Origin: Arsukibacterium ikkense
Lineage (GTDB): Bacteria > Pseudomonadota > Gammaproteobacteria > Enterobacterales > Alteromonadaceae
Assembly (NCBI RefSeq): GCF_000987775.1
Contig: NZ_LAHO01000022.1
Span: 1-50,841, forward strand
Direction: 5' to 3'
Length of the DNA: 50,841 nucleotides
A model generated the notes under the pieces. The model searched no databases. It was not told the DNA's origin and saw nothing but the letters and a program-made list of their open reading frames with translations. Below are positions 8,517 through 16,392 of this stretch, one piece after another. Both the position numbers and the translations under genes were made by a program. The stretch's first letter is position 1. Each line of letters opens with the position of its first letter.

Positions 8517-8557
8517 AAGCGCTGATACAGCAAGTTGTACTTGTTATGTCAGCGCTT
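8517..8557. repeat. Long inverted repeat between convergent genes
   Basis: AAGCGCTGA (8517-8525) is mirrored by TCAGCGCTT (8549-8557), and the intervening bases contain a second small stem CAAGT/ACTTG. Neither strand has a strong T run next to the stem. It sits between the end of the zinc operon (8467) and the end of the leftward lipoprotein gene (8572). It may therefore act as a two-way transcript end or RNA-stabilising hairpin. A weaker AAAGCCG/CGGCTTT stem lies just before it (8475-8495). Confidence 0.6.
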
Positions 8558-8571
8558 AAAACGGGCAAGGT

Positions 8572-9654
8572 TTACTGTCTGTCAGTTAATTTATAACCTA
8601 CAGGTGGATTAAACACAGAGTCGTGCACCATTTCTTCTTTTAGGTAAGTAATATCATATAGATAGTGAAACATTGGCTTTTTGCGCCATTCGTCCAAAAT
8701 CCTTTCTTTTTGCTGCTCAACCATGCCCGACAACATACTTCTGGCAGCACCACCCAGCCCACTGCTTAAATCTACACCGGCGTTTTGCTTTTTACTGCGG
8801 CGCTTCTCCTGACAAGCCTGCGCATCGCGATACCATTCTGTTTTAATGGATAACGGGTAGCCTTTAATTGTGGCTAATTCTTTTAGGAAGCTGTTGTACT
8901 GCTCTTTATCGGTATTTTCAATATCGCCGGTGACAGCGGCTAGCGCCATATAAGCCTCTTTGCCCAGCAACCGCACTAACGCATTATCTTCAGCATTATC
9001 GGCATAGCCTTGTTGAAACTCGCGCTGTACCGACCAGGCTTGTTGCATTTCAGTCTCAGGAGTCGTGGTCCAGAAGACCATCTGCGCCAGATTAGTATCT
9101 TTTTTCGCTGAGGCGTCCTGCATCACAACTTGCCACTCTACTTTGTACTCTTCGGCCTTAACGTTGCTGATAACGCGTTGTTGCCCGGTTTTAACCACAC
9201 TAAATTCATTACTAACGACACTGACCTCACAACCCATAGATTCATAGCTTTCATATTGCTCTTCTTCCCGCTCTGAAGCCGCGGTGAAGCCAGGAAAGCT
9301 AAAGGTTGTACACCCTGCTAACGGGCATTCACGATATTGTTTTTTATCATGGTCAAGCATGTAACTCAGCTTGGTATCAATGCGCCCAATTTGGCCGGTA
9401 TGGCTGTTGGCCCAGCGCATCAAGATATTTCTAAACTTGGTATCATGGTCTAACCGGCGCATGTCAGAGCGAGTGTGTACGACTTGCTTACCACTAAATT
9501 CAGGTATGTATAAGCCGTTGATATAATAATCAGCCTTCATGACTATAGTTGGATTTTTTGGAGTGTTATCAACAACTTTAGGCTTTGAAGCACAGCTTGT
9601 TATTGTTGCCAGTACCGCCATAGCAACAAGACTTTTCACAAAAATCTTTCTCAC
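8572..9654 (-). CDS. Hypothetical lipoprotein
   Basis: A 360-residue protein that I cannot assign to a family. The start is GTG at 9654 with AGGGAG nine bases upstream. A lipobox TITSC (Cys21) predicts lipidation. The mature part is polar, with a charged middle segment (SEREEEQYESYES), several cysteines (ECPLAGC, MGCEV, AQACQ) and a basic KRRSKKQ stretch before a short Gly/Ala-rich helix (residues about 295-310). No transmembrane segment is seen. The DNA is A/T-richer than its neighbours and the upstream region contains a nine-A run, which hints at a different origin, though weakly. It stands alone between the convergent zinc operon and a divergent two-component system. Confidence 0.7.
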   Translation of the reverse strand: MRKIFVKSLVAMAVLATITSCASKPKVVDNTPKNPTIVMKADYYINGLYIPEFSGKQVVHTRSDMRRLDHDTKFRNILMRWANSHTGQIGRIDTKLSYMLDHDKKQYRECPLAGCTTFSFPGFTAASEREEEQYESYESMGCEVSVVSNEFSVVKTGQQRVISNVKAEEYKVEWQVVMQDASAKKDTNLAQMVFWTTTPETEMQQAWSVQREFQQGYADNAEDNALVRLLGKEAYMALAAVTGDIENTDKEQYNSFLKELATIKGYPLSIKTEWYRDAQACQEKRRSKKQNAGVDLSSGLGGAARSMLSGMVEQQKERILDEWRKKPMFHYLYDITYLKEEMVHDSVFNPPVGYKLTDRQ

Positions 9655-9863
9655 AATAACTCCCTTTATAAAAAAAAAACAAAATTATAACCTTATAACC
9701 CGGCATCGCAAGCAATTTAGCTGGCAGATAAAATTAAGCGTTGCATCACTACACAGCGGCCGGCAGCGCATGACAAATACTGAAAAGTTAACCTGATATT
9801 CATGCTTTACTGCTGGCGGTTCTTTATACTGGCTCCCCTGATGGTTGCTGGTGGCGTTTGTTT

Positions 9864-11471
9864 ATGTATCTGCGCAAACTGATTATTTCCCTGTGTATTC
9901 TGGTCGCTATTATCGTGTTGCAATCAGGCATTGGCTTCTGGGCGCATCAAAATTCTGAGTTTCATACCGAACGCAACCGCATTGCCAACCAGATGCTAAC
10001 GGAATTTATTTCGTTGCGCGCCGACAAGCAACGTTTAAAAGTCTGGTTAGCCGAATACTTACTAACCGACAATGCCAACACCGATTTTCGCGATACCTTA
10101 TTTCAGCGCAAACAACAGCAGTTGTCGGCTTTAGATAAACTGGCCATTCGCGATCAGCTGTTCAGCACCAGTGAGGCCGATTTACAACATATTATGCAGC
10201 AGGTAAAGGTGATTTCACTGCTGCAAACCAATCTGCAAACCTTAGAGCACGCCCTCAGAACCCGTGAAATTGCCTCGTACCAGGACGATACCGAACGCTG
10301 GCAAACGCTGATTTCGCTATTTGATAAATTTCAGGATACCGATCTGGCGGAATTGCTGCAGGCGGCGATTGCCCAGCAAAAACAACGCGCCAATGCCACC
10401 GAAAACGATGCACTTCGTGCAGTGCAAAAAGTGAAGCAGATAATGTTGCTGATCAGTATTGCCGGCATAGTGCTGGCCGTATTGCTGGGTTATCACTTAT
10501 CTAAAGCGTTGCGCCAGCCACTACAACAGTTGCTTACAGGCACTAAGCAGCTGCAGCAAGGTAATTTTGCGCATCGTATTAACGAGCAAGGGCCGACTGA
10601 GTTTGCCGAGCTGGCCCGCCAGTTTAACCTGATGTCAGGCCATATTGATGCCTTTACCGGGCAGGAAAAGAAAAGCCAGCAAGCCACCGAGCAGCGGGTG
10701 CAGGCACGTACCGCTGAGCTGCAACAAGCCTTAGCACAATTACACCAGGCCGAGCTGCGCCAAAAACAACTGTTAACCGATATCAGCCACGAACTGCGCA
10801 CGCCGGCCACCAGTATTCAGGGCGAAGCCGAAATCAGCCTGCGCGGCAAAGACAAAGACTTAATTGAGTATAAAGACGCCTTCGGCCGCATTTTAGCCTC
10901 CAGCCAGCAACTTAACCGGCGCATTGATGATTTGCTGTTTTTAGCCCGCGGCGAAGAGCGGCTGCTACAGGTCAGTTTGAAAAAAGTACCGTTAACGCAG
11001 TTTGTCAGCCAGCTTTGCTCACAAGTCCAACAGCAGTTACATAGCCGCTTTCAGTTAACGCTTAGCCCGCTGCCACCACTGAGTAGCACGCAGTGGTTAC
11101 TGGTCGATAGTGAAAAATTTGCCACGGTGCTGGGTATCATTACCGATAACGCCCAGCACTACGCCAAACAAAGCGACCAGTTGCAGCTTGCTATCACCCC
11201 GGGCGACAACGAGCTTAGTGTCCAGCTGGCTGACCAGGGTATTGGCGTTAGCCCACAAGATCAGCAGCAGTTGTTTGAGCGCCACTACCGCAGTACTGCC
11301 GCCCGCCAGGCACGGCCCGATGGTTTGGGGATCGGGCTGAGTATCGCCCAGGCTATTATGCAGGCGCACGACGGTACCATTACGCTAAGTGCCAACCAAC
11401 CACAGGGCACCATAGTCATGCTCACCCTACCATTATTTAACGGAGCCGTTGATGAAAATACTGATCATTGA
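9864..11471 (+). CDS. Two-component sensor histidine kinase
   Basis: A 535-residue membrane sensor kinase. ATG 9864 is preferred to the TTG six bases upstream; the ribosome site is weak (GGTGG). Order: transmembrane helix about 7-27; a helical periplasmic sensor of about 165 residues; second helix about 190-212; HAMP (RQPLQQLLTGTKQL); coiled coil; HisKA with DISHELRTPATS (His309); N box DNAQHYA; G1 DQGIGV and G2 GLGIGLSIAQA of the ATPase domain. The stop codon lies 20 bases inside the response-regulator gene, so the pair is co-translated. The kinase-first order is the reverse of most OmpR-type pairs. The signal is unknown; the helical sensor has no recognised ligand motif. Confidence 0.87.
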   Translation: MYLRKLIISLCILVAIIVLQSGIGFWAHQNSEFHTERNRIANQMLTEFISLRADKQRLKVWLAEYLLTDNANTDFRDTLFQRKQQQLSALDKLAIRDQLFSTSEADLQHIMQQVKVISLLQTNLQTLEHALRTREIASYQDDTERWQTLISLFDKFQDTDLAELLQAAIAQQKQRANATENDALRAVQKVKQIMLLISIAGIVLAVLLGYHLSKALRQPLQQLLTGTKQLQQGNFAHRINEQGPTEFAELARQFNLMSGHIDAFTGQEKKSQQATEQRVQARTAELQQALAQLHQAELRQKQLLTDISHELRTPATSIQGEAEISLRGKDKDLIEYKDAFGRILASSQQLNRRIDDLLFLARGEERLLQVSLKKVPLTQFVSQLCSQVQQQLHSRFQLTLSPLPPLSSTQWLLVDSEKFATVLGIITDNAQHYAKQSDQLQLAITPGDNELSVQLADQGIGVSPQDQQQLFERHYRSTAARQARPDGLGIGLSIAQAIMQAHDGTITLSANQPQGTIVMLTLPLFNGAVDENTDH

Positions 11472-12126
11472 AGATGATGAACGGGTAGGCAGTTTTCTGG
11501 CGCGAGGTTTAAAAGCCGAAGGTTATCTGACCTTATTGCTCAGCGATGGCCTGCACGCCCACGATACCATAAAGCAGTTTGAACCTGAGGTGATTATTCT
11601 TGACCGCATGCTGCCCCAGTTGGATGGTATAACCCTATGCCAGCAGCTGCGCAGCCAGCAGGTTAACGCCCGGATCTTAATTTTATCGGCGTTATCTGAA
11701 GTAGATGAACGGGTAAAAGGCTTACGGGCCGGCGCCGATGATTATCTGGGCAAACCTTTTCATTTTGAGGAATTATTGGCGCGCATCGAAGTGCTGGCCA
11801 AACGCAGCAGCAACATAGAACACAGCCGCCAATTGCAGGTGGCCGATTTAGTGCTCGATTTAGACAGTATGCGGGTGCAACGCGCGGGTAATGAGATTAG
11901 CCTCACCGCCAAAGAGCTGGGCATTCTGGAGTTATTAATGAGTAACAGCGGTAAGGTGTATAGCCGCGAGCGCATTTTAACCAATGTCTGGGGCATGAAT
12001 GAAGATCCGCTAACCAATATTGTTGATGTTTACCTGGCACGGCTACGCAAAAAAATTGACGATGCTTATCCGGTCAAGTTACTGCATACCCGGCGCGGCA
12101 TCGGTTATTGTTTGCAGGTGGAATAA
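11452..12126 (+). CDS. OmpR/PhoB-family response regulator
   Basis: A 224-residue DNA-binding response regulator partnered with the kinase upstream. ATG 11452 has CGGAG six bases before it; the TTG at 11449 is rejected. The receiver carries the acidic pair EDD (residues 7-9), the phospho-acceptor Asp51 in VIILDRMLP, Ser/Thr switch ILSAL and Lys in GKPF. The C-terminal winged helix shows SLTAKELGILELLM and a VDVYLARLRKKID recognition helix, and ends in the usual RGIGYCL. Receiver and wing are close in style to CusR/QseB-type regulators, but the target genes are not evident. Confidence 0.9.
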   Translation: MKILIIEDDERVGSFLARGLKAEGYLTLLLSDGLHAHDTIKQFEPEVIILDRMLPQLDGITLCQQLRSQQVNARILILSALSEVDERVKGLRAGADDYLGKPFHFEELLARIEVLAKRSSNIEHSRQLQVADLVLDLDSMRVQRAGNEISLTAKELGILELLMSNSGKVYSRERILTNVWGMNEDPLTNIVDVYLARLRKKIDDAYPVKLLHTRRGIGYCLQVE

Positions 12127-12159
12127 AAAAGGCTGGTAAGCAGAGGCTCTTTACCAGCC
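12125..12159 (-). terminator. Terminator between convergent genes, stronger leftward
   Basis: Stem GGCTGGTAA (12131-12139) pairs with TTACCAGCC (12151-12159). On the minus strand it is followed by six T residues (12130-12125), which fits the end of the leftward gene at 12229. On the plus strand AAAA follows, so termination of the response-regulator transcript here is less certain. Confidence 0.75.
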
Positions 12160-12228
12160 AAAAGGGTTGGGAACCCGTTATGAAAGCAGTTTGCGCCCGC
12201 TTAACAGGCGCGGGTTAACTGGCACAGC

Positions 12229-12783
12229 TTAGTTAGCGCTAAAGGGTAAAGATGAGTGGTGCAGCACAATACGCAGTACGCCCTGCTCATCCTTTTTAAA
12301 ACCCCAGGTTTTATCAACAGTGGTTACCTGGCCATTACTATCCGTTAGCATCACATGGCCCATAGTTAAGGCTAAGTCACCATTAACATGCACGGCAGCA
12401 TTGTTAAATTCATAAGCCTGCCAGCCTTTTAACGCAAAGCCACTGTCGTTGGCGAAGCTGCTGTTGCCACCAACAAAGTAGGCCAGCGCGCCGTCATACT
12501 CAGTGCGAAACGTTTGCTCGCCACTGGCCAGAGTGGGCTTAAACAGCACCGGCCCCAGGTTATAACCATAGGCACCATCCAATACAGCGCGGGCTGTCTG
12601 CTCGGCTTTGGTATGGCCGCCTTCGGTATAAGCCTGGCTGATACTGATTAATGCCTTGCCCCAGGCTTGTTGCGCTGCTTGTAATTCAGCTTCGGTAATC
12701 ACCTTGCCGGCAGTGGCTGCCTGCACGCTGCCCATCAGTATCATCGCGCTGCTTAAAATGGTTACTGTAAATGTTTTCATCAT
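12229..12783 (-). CDS. Secreted small protein, probable NTF2/SnoaL-like fold
   Basis: A 184-residue exported protein of uncertain function. I take ATG 12783, five bases after AAAGG; GTG 12789 overlaps that site and is less likely. A signal peptide ends in SVQA. The mature chain has two N-terminal helices with a long alternating strand-rich C-terminal half (ALTMGHVMLTDSNG, VDKTWGFKKDEQG, LRIVLHHSSLPF). This resembles the cone-shaped SnoaL/NTF2 fold in which a small molecule is bound (inference). The His-His-Ser-Ser near the end is conserved in style with that fold's ligand pocket, but no catalytic set can be named. It is monocistronic, with its own terminator. Confidence 0.65.
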   Translation of the reverse strand: MMKTFTVTILSSAMILMGSVQAATAGKVITEAELQAAQQAWGKALISISQAYTEGGHTKAEQTARAVLDGAYGYNLGPVLFKPTLASGEQTFRTEYDGALAYFVGGNSSFANDSGFALKGWQAYEFNNAAVHVNGDLALTMGHVMLTDSNGQVTTVDKTWGFKKDEQGVLRIVLHHSSLPFSAN

Positions 12784-12895
12784 GTTCACCTTTTACTAAG
12801 CCCCTGTGGGCAATGGGTTTGCTGTAACTAGGGTTAGCTTAACTGCAGCAGATGAACCAGAGCGGCATGCAAAGATGAACAAGCTGCTGTTTTTA

Positions 12896-12914
12896 CATTA
12901 AAACAACATGAACA
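12896..12914 (+). repeat. Direct repeat flanking regBA, copy A
   Basis: The 19-mer CATTAAAACAACATGAACA is identical to 15096-15114. The similarity extends with gaps into a downstream AGCCTTGG block and a GCCGCAA block in both copies, about 60 bases in all. Copy A lies upstream of regB. Confidence 0.8.
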
Positions 12915-13059
12915 GCGCGCCACGTTCAGCCTTGGATCATATCGAGCCGCAAGGCTGATAGCGCAAAGCCTGACGCGGTTTGGCCAGCGATAATCACCGT
13001 ACGCCAACCTTAAGCGCCTGACGTTGTTCGCGCCTGAGCCAGGACATACTGGCCAGAGT

Positions 13060-13074
13060 GCGACAATTTGCCGC
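13060..13074 (+). promoter_or_regulatory. Candidate RegA/RegR-type operator
   Basis: GCGACAATTTGCCGC fits the RegR-box GNGRCRTTNNGNCGC (consensus recalled from Bradyrhizobium) with a single mismatch, and has the imperfect GCGnC...GnCGC dyad expected for RegA homologues. It lies 126 bases upstream of the regB start, so autoregulation by the regA product encoded downstream is plausible. Confidence 0.45.
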
Positions 13075-13163
13075 AGTGTCATCAAGCGGCGCCTGGCGTA
13101 GACTAACAGCACTCAGACATGACATTACCGTTGCAATGGTTTAGTCTTTTCTGACATTTGCAA

Positions 13164-13189
13164 ACGGCTGCCTGGCAGCCGTCTTTTTT
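13164..13189 (+). terminator. Intrinsic terminator immediately before regB
   Basis: ACGGCTG (13164-13170) pairs with CAGCCGT (13176-13182) around a CCTGG loop, followed by C and six T residues. No annotated gene ends here on this strand. It lies just ahead of the GCGGG ribosome site and ATG 13200. It therefore either ends a small RNA from the intergenic region or acts as a leader attenuator of regBA. Confidence 0.8.
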
Positions 13190-13199
13190 AGCGGGTGCT

Positions 13200-14516
13200 A
13201 TGGCAAAACAACTTATTATTGCAACCGAACTCTCTGCTGAACATCAGCTGCGACATTTTATCCGTTTTCGCTGGGGCCTGATTGCGTTTACCGCCACTGC
13301 GGCAGGGGTGGGCTGGCTGTTCACTTACCCCGTCAGCTCATGGCCTTTAATTGGGCTGTTACTGCTTACCCATATTTCAACTAATCTGATTTTAAAATTT
13401 ATTGCCCATCCAAAGCGGCTGAGCCAGATCTACACGGTCAGCTGCTGCCTCGATATCGTATTGCTGGGGTGTCTGCTGTTACTCAGTGGCGGCGCCAGTA
13501 ATGGCTTAGTTGCGCTATTGCTGCTGCCCGTTGCCGTGGCAGCAGTGATGTTACCCGGCAAAGTGTGCTACTTAATCGCCATGCTGGCCGTTGCAGCTTA
13601 CAGTACCTTGCTGTTTATTGGCGATTTAACGATTCCCAATGTCGACCAGCTGCTGCAACAGGCTGAATATGCACAGCATAGTGCACATAGCCACCATGGC
13701 AGCGCCGGTGCAGAAGCATTTAACCAGCACTTGCTGCAAATGTGGTGGGCTTTTACCTTATCGGCTTTGCTGATCAGCTGGTTTATTAATAGCCAGGCCA
13801 ATTTAATCCGGCTTAAATCCCGCAAAATAAGCGAGTTACAACAACAACAAGTAAGGCATGAACATATGCTGGCTCTGGCCACCTTTGCCGCCAACGCGGC
13901 ACACGACTTAGCCAGCCCCATTCAAACCCTGCAGCTACTGGCGGACGAATTGCAGGTTACCCAGGCCACTATGCCAGCATTAACAGAATTGAAAACTGAG
14001 CTAACGCGTTGCCAACACATAGTGCAGCAGCTACGGCAGGATGCAGGCAGTTTACGCTCAGATCAGCAACAGGCTCCATTATTGTTGCAAACCGAACAGC
14101 AGCTGGACCATTGGCTTAATAGCCGACCAGATATTAACCTTAAAATCAGTAAAGCGCTCAGTGCTGCCGATTTCAGTCTGAGTGACAGCCAGGGCTACAG
14201 CGCAGCGCTGATTAATATCCTGGATAATGCTGCCGATGCCAGTGTGGCTAACCAATGCCCGCAATTAACATTAACGCTTTCGCTTGACCCACAGGGCTTA
14301 ACGGTCAGTATTCAGGATTTTGGCGAAGGCTTATCGCCGGGCCGCTTAGCTGAGCTGGGGCAATTACCCCAGCAAAGTGAACAAGGTTTGGGTATTGGCC
14401 AGTTTCTGGCCAACGTGTCGATTGAACGACTGGGCGGCACTGTGCAGCGCCAAAGCCTGGAAAATGGAACTCTAACGGTACTGACGATACCCCGCCCACC
14501 GATGGAGCTGCCCTGA
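13200..14516 (+). CDS. regB: RegB/ActS/PrrB-family redox sensor histidine kinase
   Basis: A 438-residue membrane kinase of the RegB family, which senses the redox state of the quinone pool and controls respiratory and energy genes. ATG 13200 follows GCGGG; the TTG start further upstream would read through the terminator. Six hydrophobic segments fill residues 20-205. The quinone-site motif is GGASNGL (97-103), a variant of the usual GGxxNPF. The H box is AAHDLASPIQTL with His235, matching the family's AAHELxTP pattern. Cys271 in LTRCQHI occupies the place of the redox-active cysteine of RegB. The ATPase domain has DNAADAS and EQGLGIGQFLA. It is followed directly (TGAATG) by the RegA gene. The altered quinone motif may change signal response. 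Confidence 0.85.
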   Translation: MAKQLIIATELSAEHQLRHFIRFRWGLIAFTATAAGVGWLFTYPVSSWPLIGLLLLTHISTNLILKFIAHPKRLSQIYTVSCCLDIVLLGCLLLLSGGASNGLVALLLLPVAVAAVMLPGKVCYLIAMLAVAAYSTLLFIGDLTIPNVDQLLQQAEYAQHSAHSHHGSAGAEAFNQHLLQMWWAFTLSALLISWFINSQANLIRLKSRKISELQQQQVRHEHMLALATFAANAAHDLASPIQTLQLLADELQVTQATMPALTELKTELTRCQHIVQQLRQDAGSLRSDQQQAPLLLQTEQQLDHWLNSRPDINLKISKALSAADFSLSDSQGYSAALINILDNAADASVANQCPQLTLTLSLDPQGLTVSIQDFGEGLSPGRLAELGQLPQQSEQGLGIGQFLANVSIERLGGTVQRQSLENGTLTVLTIPRPPMELP

Positions 14517-15038
14517 ATGAATTTGGTAATTGTCGACGATGATAAGCCTTTACTTGCTGCGCTGAGCCGGCGCTTTAGCCAGCTCGGCTATCGCGTTAGC
14601 ACCTATGCTGATGTCACAACTGCTGAGCAGCTGATTGCCGAGCAAGCCGATGCCTACTTGCTGGATTTACGCTTTGCCAGCCAGTCGGGTTTAAGCTTTG
14701 TTGCGCCGTTACGTCAGGCGCTGCCGCAATGCCGGATTATTATGCTGACCGGCTATGCCAGCATCGCCAATGCAGTGCAGGCGATAAAACTGGGCGCTGA
14801 TGATTACCTGACTAAACCGGTTGATTTTCAGCAGCTGGAGCAAGCGGTTAGCGGTAAACCGACCGCTACTCAGCAGCAAGCAGCACCAGGCAAAGCACTG
14901 CTGTCACCCGAGCAACTGGAGTGGGAGCACATTAACCGCGTGCTAACCGAGCAGAAAGGCAATATCAGCCGCACCGCAGAGCTACTGGGTATGCACCGGC
15001 GTACTTTGCAGCGCAAACTGCAAAAACGCAGGCCCTGA
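14517..15038 (+). CDS. regA: RegA/ActR/PrrA-family response regulator
   Basis: A 173-residue response regulator with a receiver (DDD at 7-9, phospho-acceptor Asp50 in AYLLDLRF, TGYAS switch, Lys in LTKP) and a Fis-type helix-turn-helix at the C-terminus. The last residues, GNISRTAELLGMHRRTLQRK, are the near-invariant RegA recognition helix. The usual poly-proline hinge is replaced by a Gln/Ala/Pro linker (TATQQQAAPGK). The start ATG lies one base past the kinase stop codon with GGAG eleven bases upstream, so expression is coupled. It probably binds the RegR-box-like site at 13060. Confidence 0.9.
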   Translation: MNLVIVDDDKPLLAALSRRFSQLGYRVSTYADVTTAEQLIAEQADAYLLDLRFASQSGLSFVAPLRQALPQCRIIMLTGYASIANAVQAIKLGADDYLTKPVDFQQLEQAVSGKPTATQQQAAPGKALLSPEQLEWEHINRVLTEQKGNISRTAELLGMHRRTLQRKLQKRRP

Positions 15039-15095
15039 ATAACAAACCACCTAATTCTGCCCCGCCATTTGCTGTAAAAATTACTACCGCTTTTG

Positions 15096-15114
15096 CATTA
15101 AAACAACATGAACA
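15096..15114 (+). repeat. Direct repeat flanking regBA, copy B
   Basis: This is the second copy of the 19-mer at 12896-12914, in the same orientation. It lies 58 bases after regA and 75 bases before the second COG0523 GTPase gene. Here the repeat overlaps a possible promoter (TTGCAT, 17 bases, TCATAA), which copy A lacks. Confidence 0.8.
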
Positions 15115-15188
15115 ATCATAAGTTTGAGCCTTGGTAAGCCGCAACATATGCTTTAACATGGCGCCAACGATGTTAGCGATATAGCCAT

Positions 15189-16223
15189 ATGACAGAGCGC
15201 ATACCCCTTTTTTTACTCACCGGCTTTTTAGGTAGCGGCAAAACCACCCTGCTGAATTATCTGGTAAAACAACCGGCCTTTGCCAATACCCTGGTGATTA
15301 TTAATGAGCTGGGCGATATCAGTCTGGATCACCTGCTGGTTAGCCGCAGCTCGGAAGAGCAAGTGGTACAACTGAGCAGCGGCTGTATTTGTTGCAGTAT
15401 ACGTGGCGATTTAGCCAAAACGCTGCGCGATATCAGCTGGCGCTTTGCCCGCAATGGCCAGCGCCAGTTTGACCAGGTGATCATTGAAACCACCGGCCTG
15501 GCGGCACCGGGTAGTATTATACATACCGTAATGGCAGAGCCGAAAATTGCCAGTCAGTTCCGACTGCAAGGGGTTATCGTTACCGTAGATGCGGTAAATG
15601 GCCTCAACACCCTGGCACGGCATCGCGAAGCCCAGCAGCAAGTGGCGGTGGCCGATATACTACTGCTCAGCAAAACCGATTTAGCGCCGCCGGCCAGCCA
15701 AGCTGCGCTGAGCAAGCAGTTAGCGGTACTCAACCCGCAAGCGCAGCAGCTGATTGCCGTGCAGGGCGAGATCGATCCGACCATACTGTTAGCCCTGGAT
15801 CATATCGAACCGCAGGGCAGCACTACCTCACTGGCGCAGTGGCTCAACACCAGCCGCTTTAGCACTGATCTCAGCGAGCCTGCGCTGCTTAGCCCGCAAA
15901 GTGCAGCATCGGTGCACGCTTCGCCGATTCAAAGCCATGTGTTTATTATTGATAGCCCGATTCCCTTTGCCCGGTTTGAGCAGTGGCTGAATGCTATGGT
16001 GCAGCAGATGGCGCCCAATATGCTCAGAATTAAAGGCATCCTGCATATCGCCGGTTTTCCCGGCCCCATGGTTATTCATGGTGTGCAGCATATTTTTCAC
16101 CCGGCAGAGTTTATGAGCAGTTGGCCTGATACCGACAAGCGCAGCCGCTTGGTATTTATTACCGATGGCATCAGCCGAGAGCAGCTGGCGCAGAGCCTGA
16201 CGCAGTTCGGCTTAGTGACGTAA
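15189..16223 (+). CDS. COG0523-family GTPase (CobW/G3E, metal chaperone-like)
   Basis: A 344-residue G3E GTPase, distinct from the ZigA-type gene at 6678. Walker A is GFLGSGKTT (12-20); the metal motif CICC is at 66-69; ETTGLAAP is the switch segment and SKTD the nucleotide-specificity motif. The C-terminal half (RLVFITDGISREQL at its end) matches CobW_C. The usual NEFGE block after Walker A is here NELGDISLDH. It lacks the long acidic insertion and the extended C-terminus of the ZigA group. No Zur-type palindrome is visible upstream; instead the repeat copy at 15096 lies before it. The metal and client are unknown: zinc, iron-type nitrile hydratase activation and cobalt are all known roles within the family. 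Confidence 0.83.
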   Translation: MTERIPLFLLTGFLGSGKTTLLNYLVKQPAFANTLVIINELGDISLDHLLVSRSSEEQVVQLSSGCICCSIRGDLAKTLRDISWRFARNGQRQFDQVIIETTGLAAPGSIIHTVMAEPKIASQFRLQGVIVTVDAVNGLNTLARHREAQQQVAVADILLLSKTDLAPPASQAALSKQLAVLNPQAQQLIAVQGEIDPTILLALDHIEPQGSTTSLAQWLNTSRFSTDLSEPALLSPQSAASVHASPIQSHVFIIDSPIPFARFEQWLNAMVQQMAPNMLRIKGILHIAGFPGPMVIHGVQHIFHPAEFMSSWPDTDKRSRLVFITDGISREQLAQSLTQFGLVT

Positions 16224-16392
16224 CGTGATGATTAATCAGATCTATCAGCCCGGGCACCAAAGCTAAAAACCTCAGGCAGCTGAGTTAATTCCCTCAAATA
16301 CCATCACAATTTTCTGGACTTACAGCATCAAGTGAGACAAAGTTTAAAATAATTGAGATGATTTATTAGGGACGTCACAGGGAGCTTGCGCC

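Larger units (their letters stand above)
12784..13199. other. Long intergenic region before regB
   Basis: A 416-base gap between the divergent genes at 12783 and 13200. It holds a repeat copy (12896-12914), a RegA-box-like sequence (13060-13074) and a strong terminator hairpin (13164-13189) ending ten bases before the regB start. A 92-codon leftward open frame (12834-13112) has no ribosome site or recognisable product and is not called. Confidence 0.6.

Noticed and set aside
12834..13112. Leftward 92-codon open frame in the regB upstream region
   Set aside because: There is no ribosome site, no recognisable motif, and it covers the RegA-box and repeat. Its CCFN segment comes from the repeated DNA.
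15115..15188. Zur site before the second COG0523 GTPase
   Set aside because: AACATATGCTTTAACATGG looks similar at first, but it lacks the GTTATA...TATAAC dyad.
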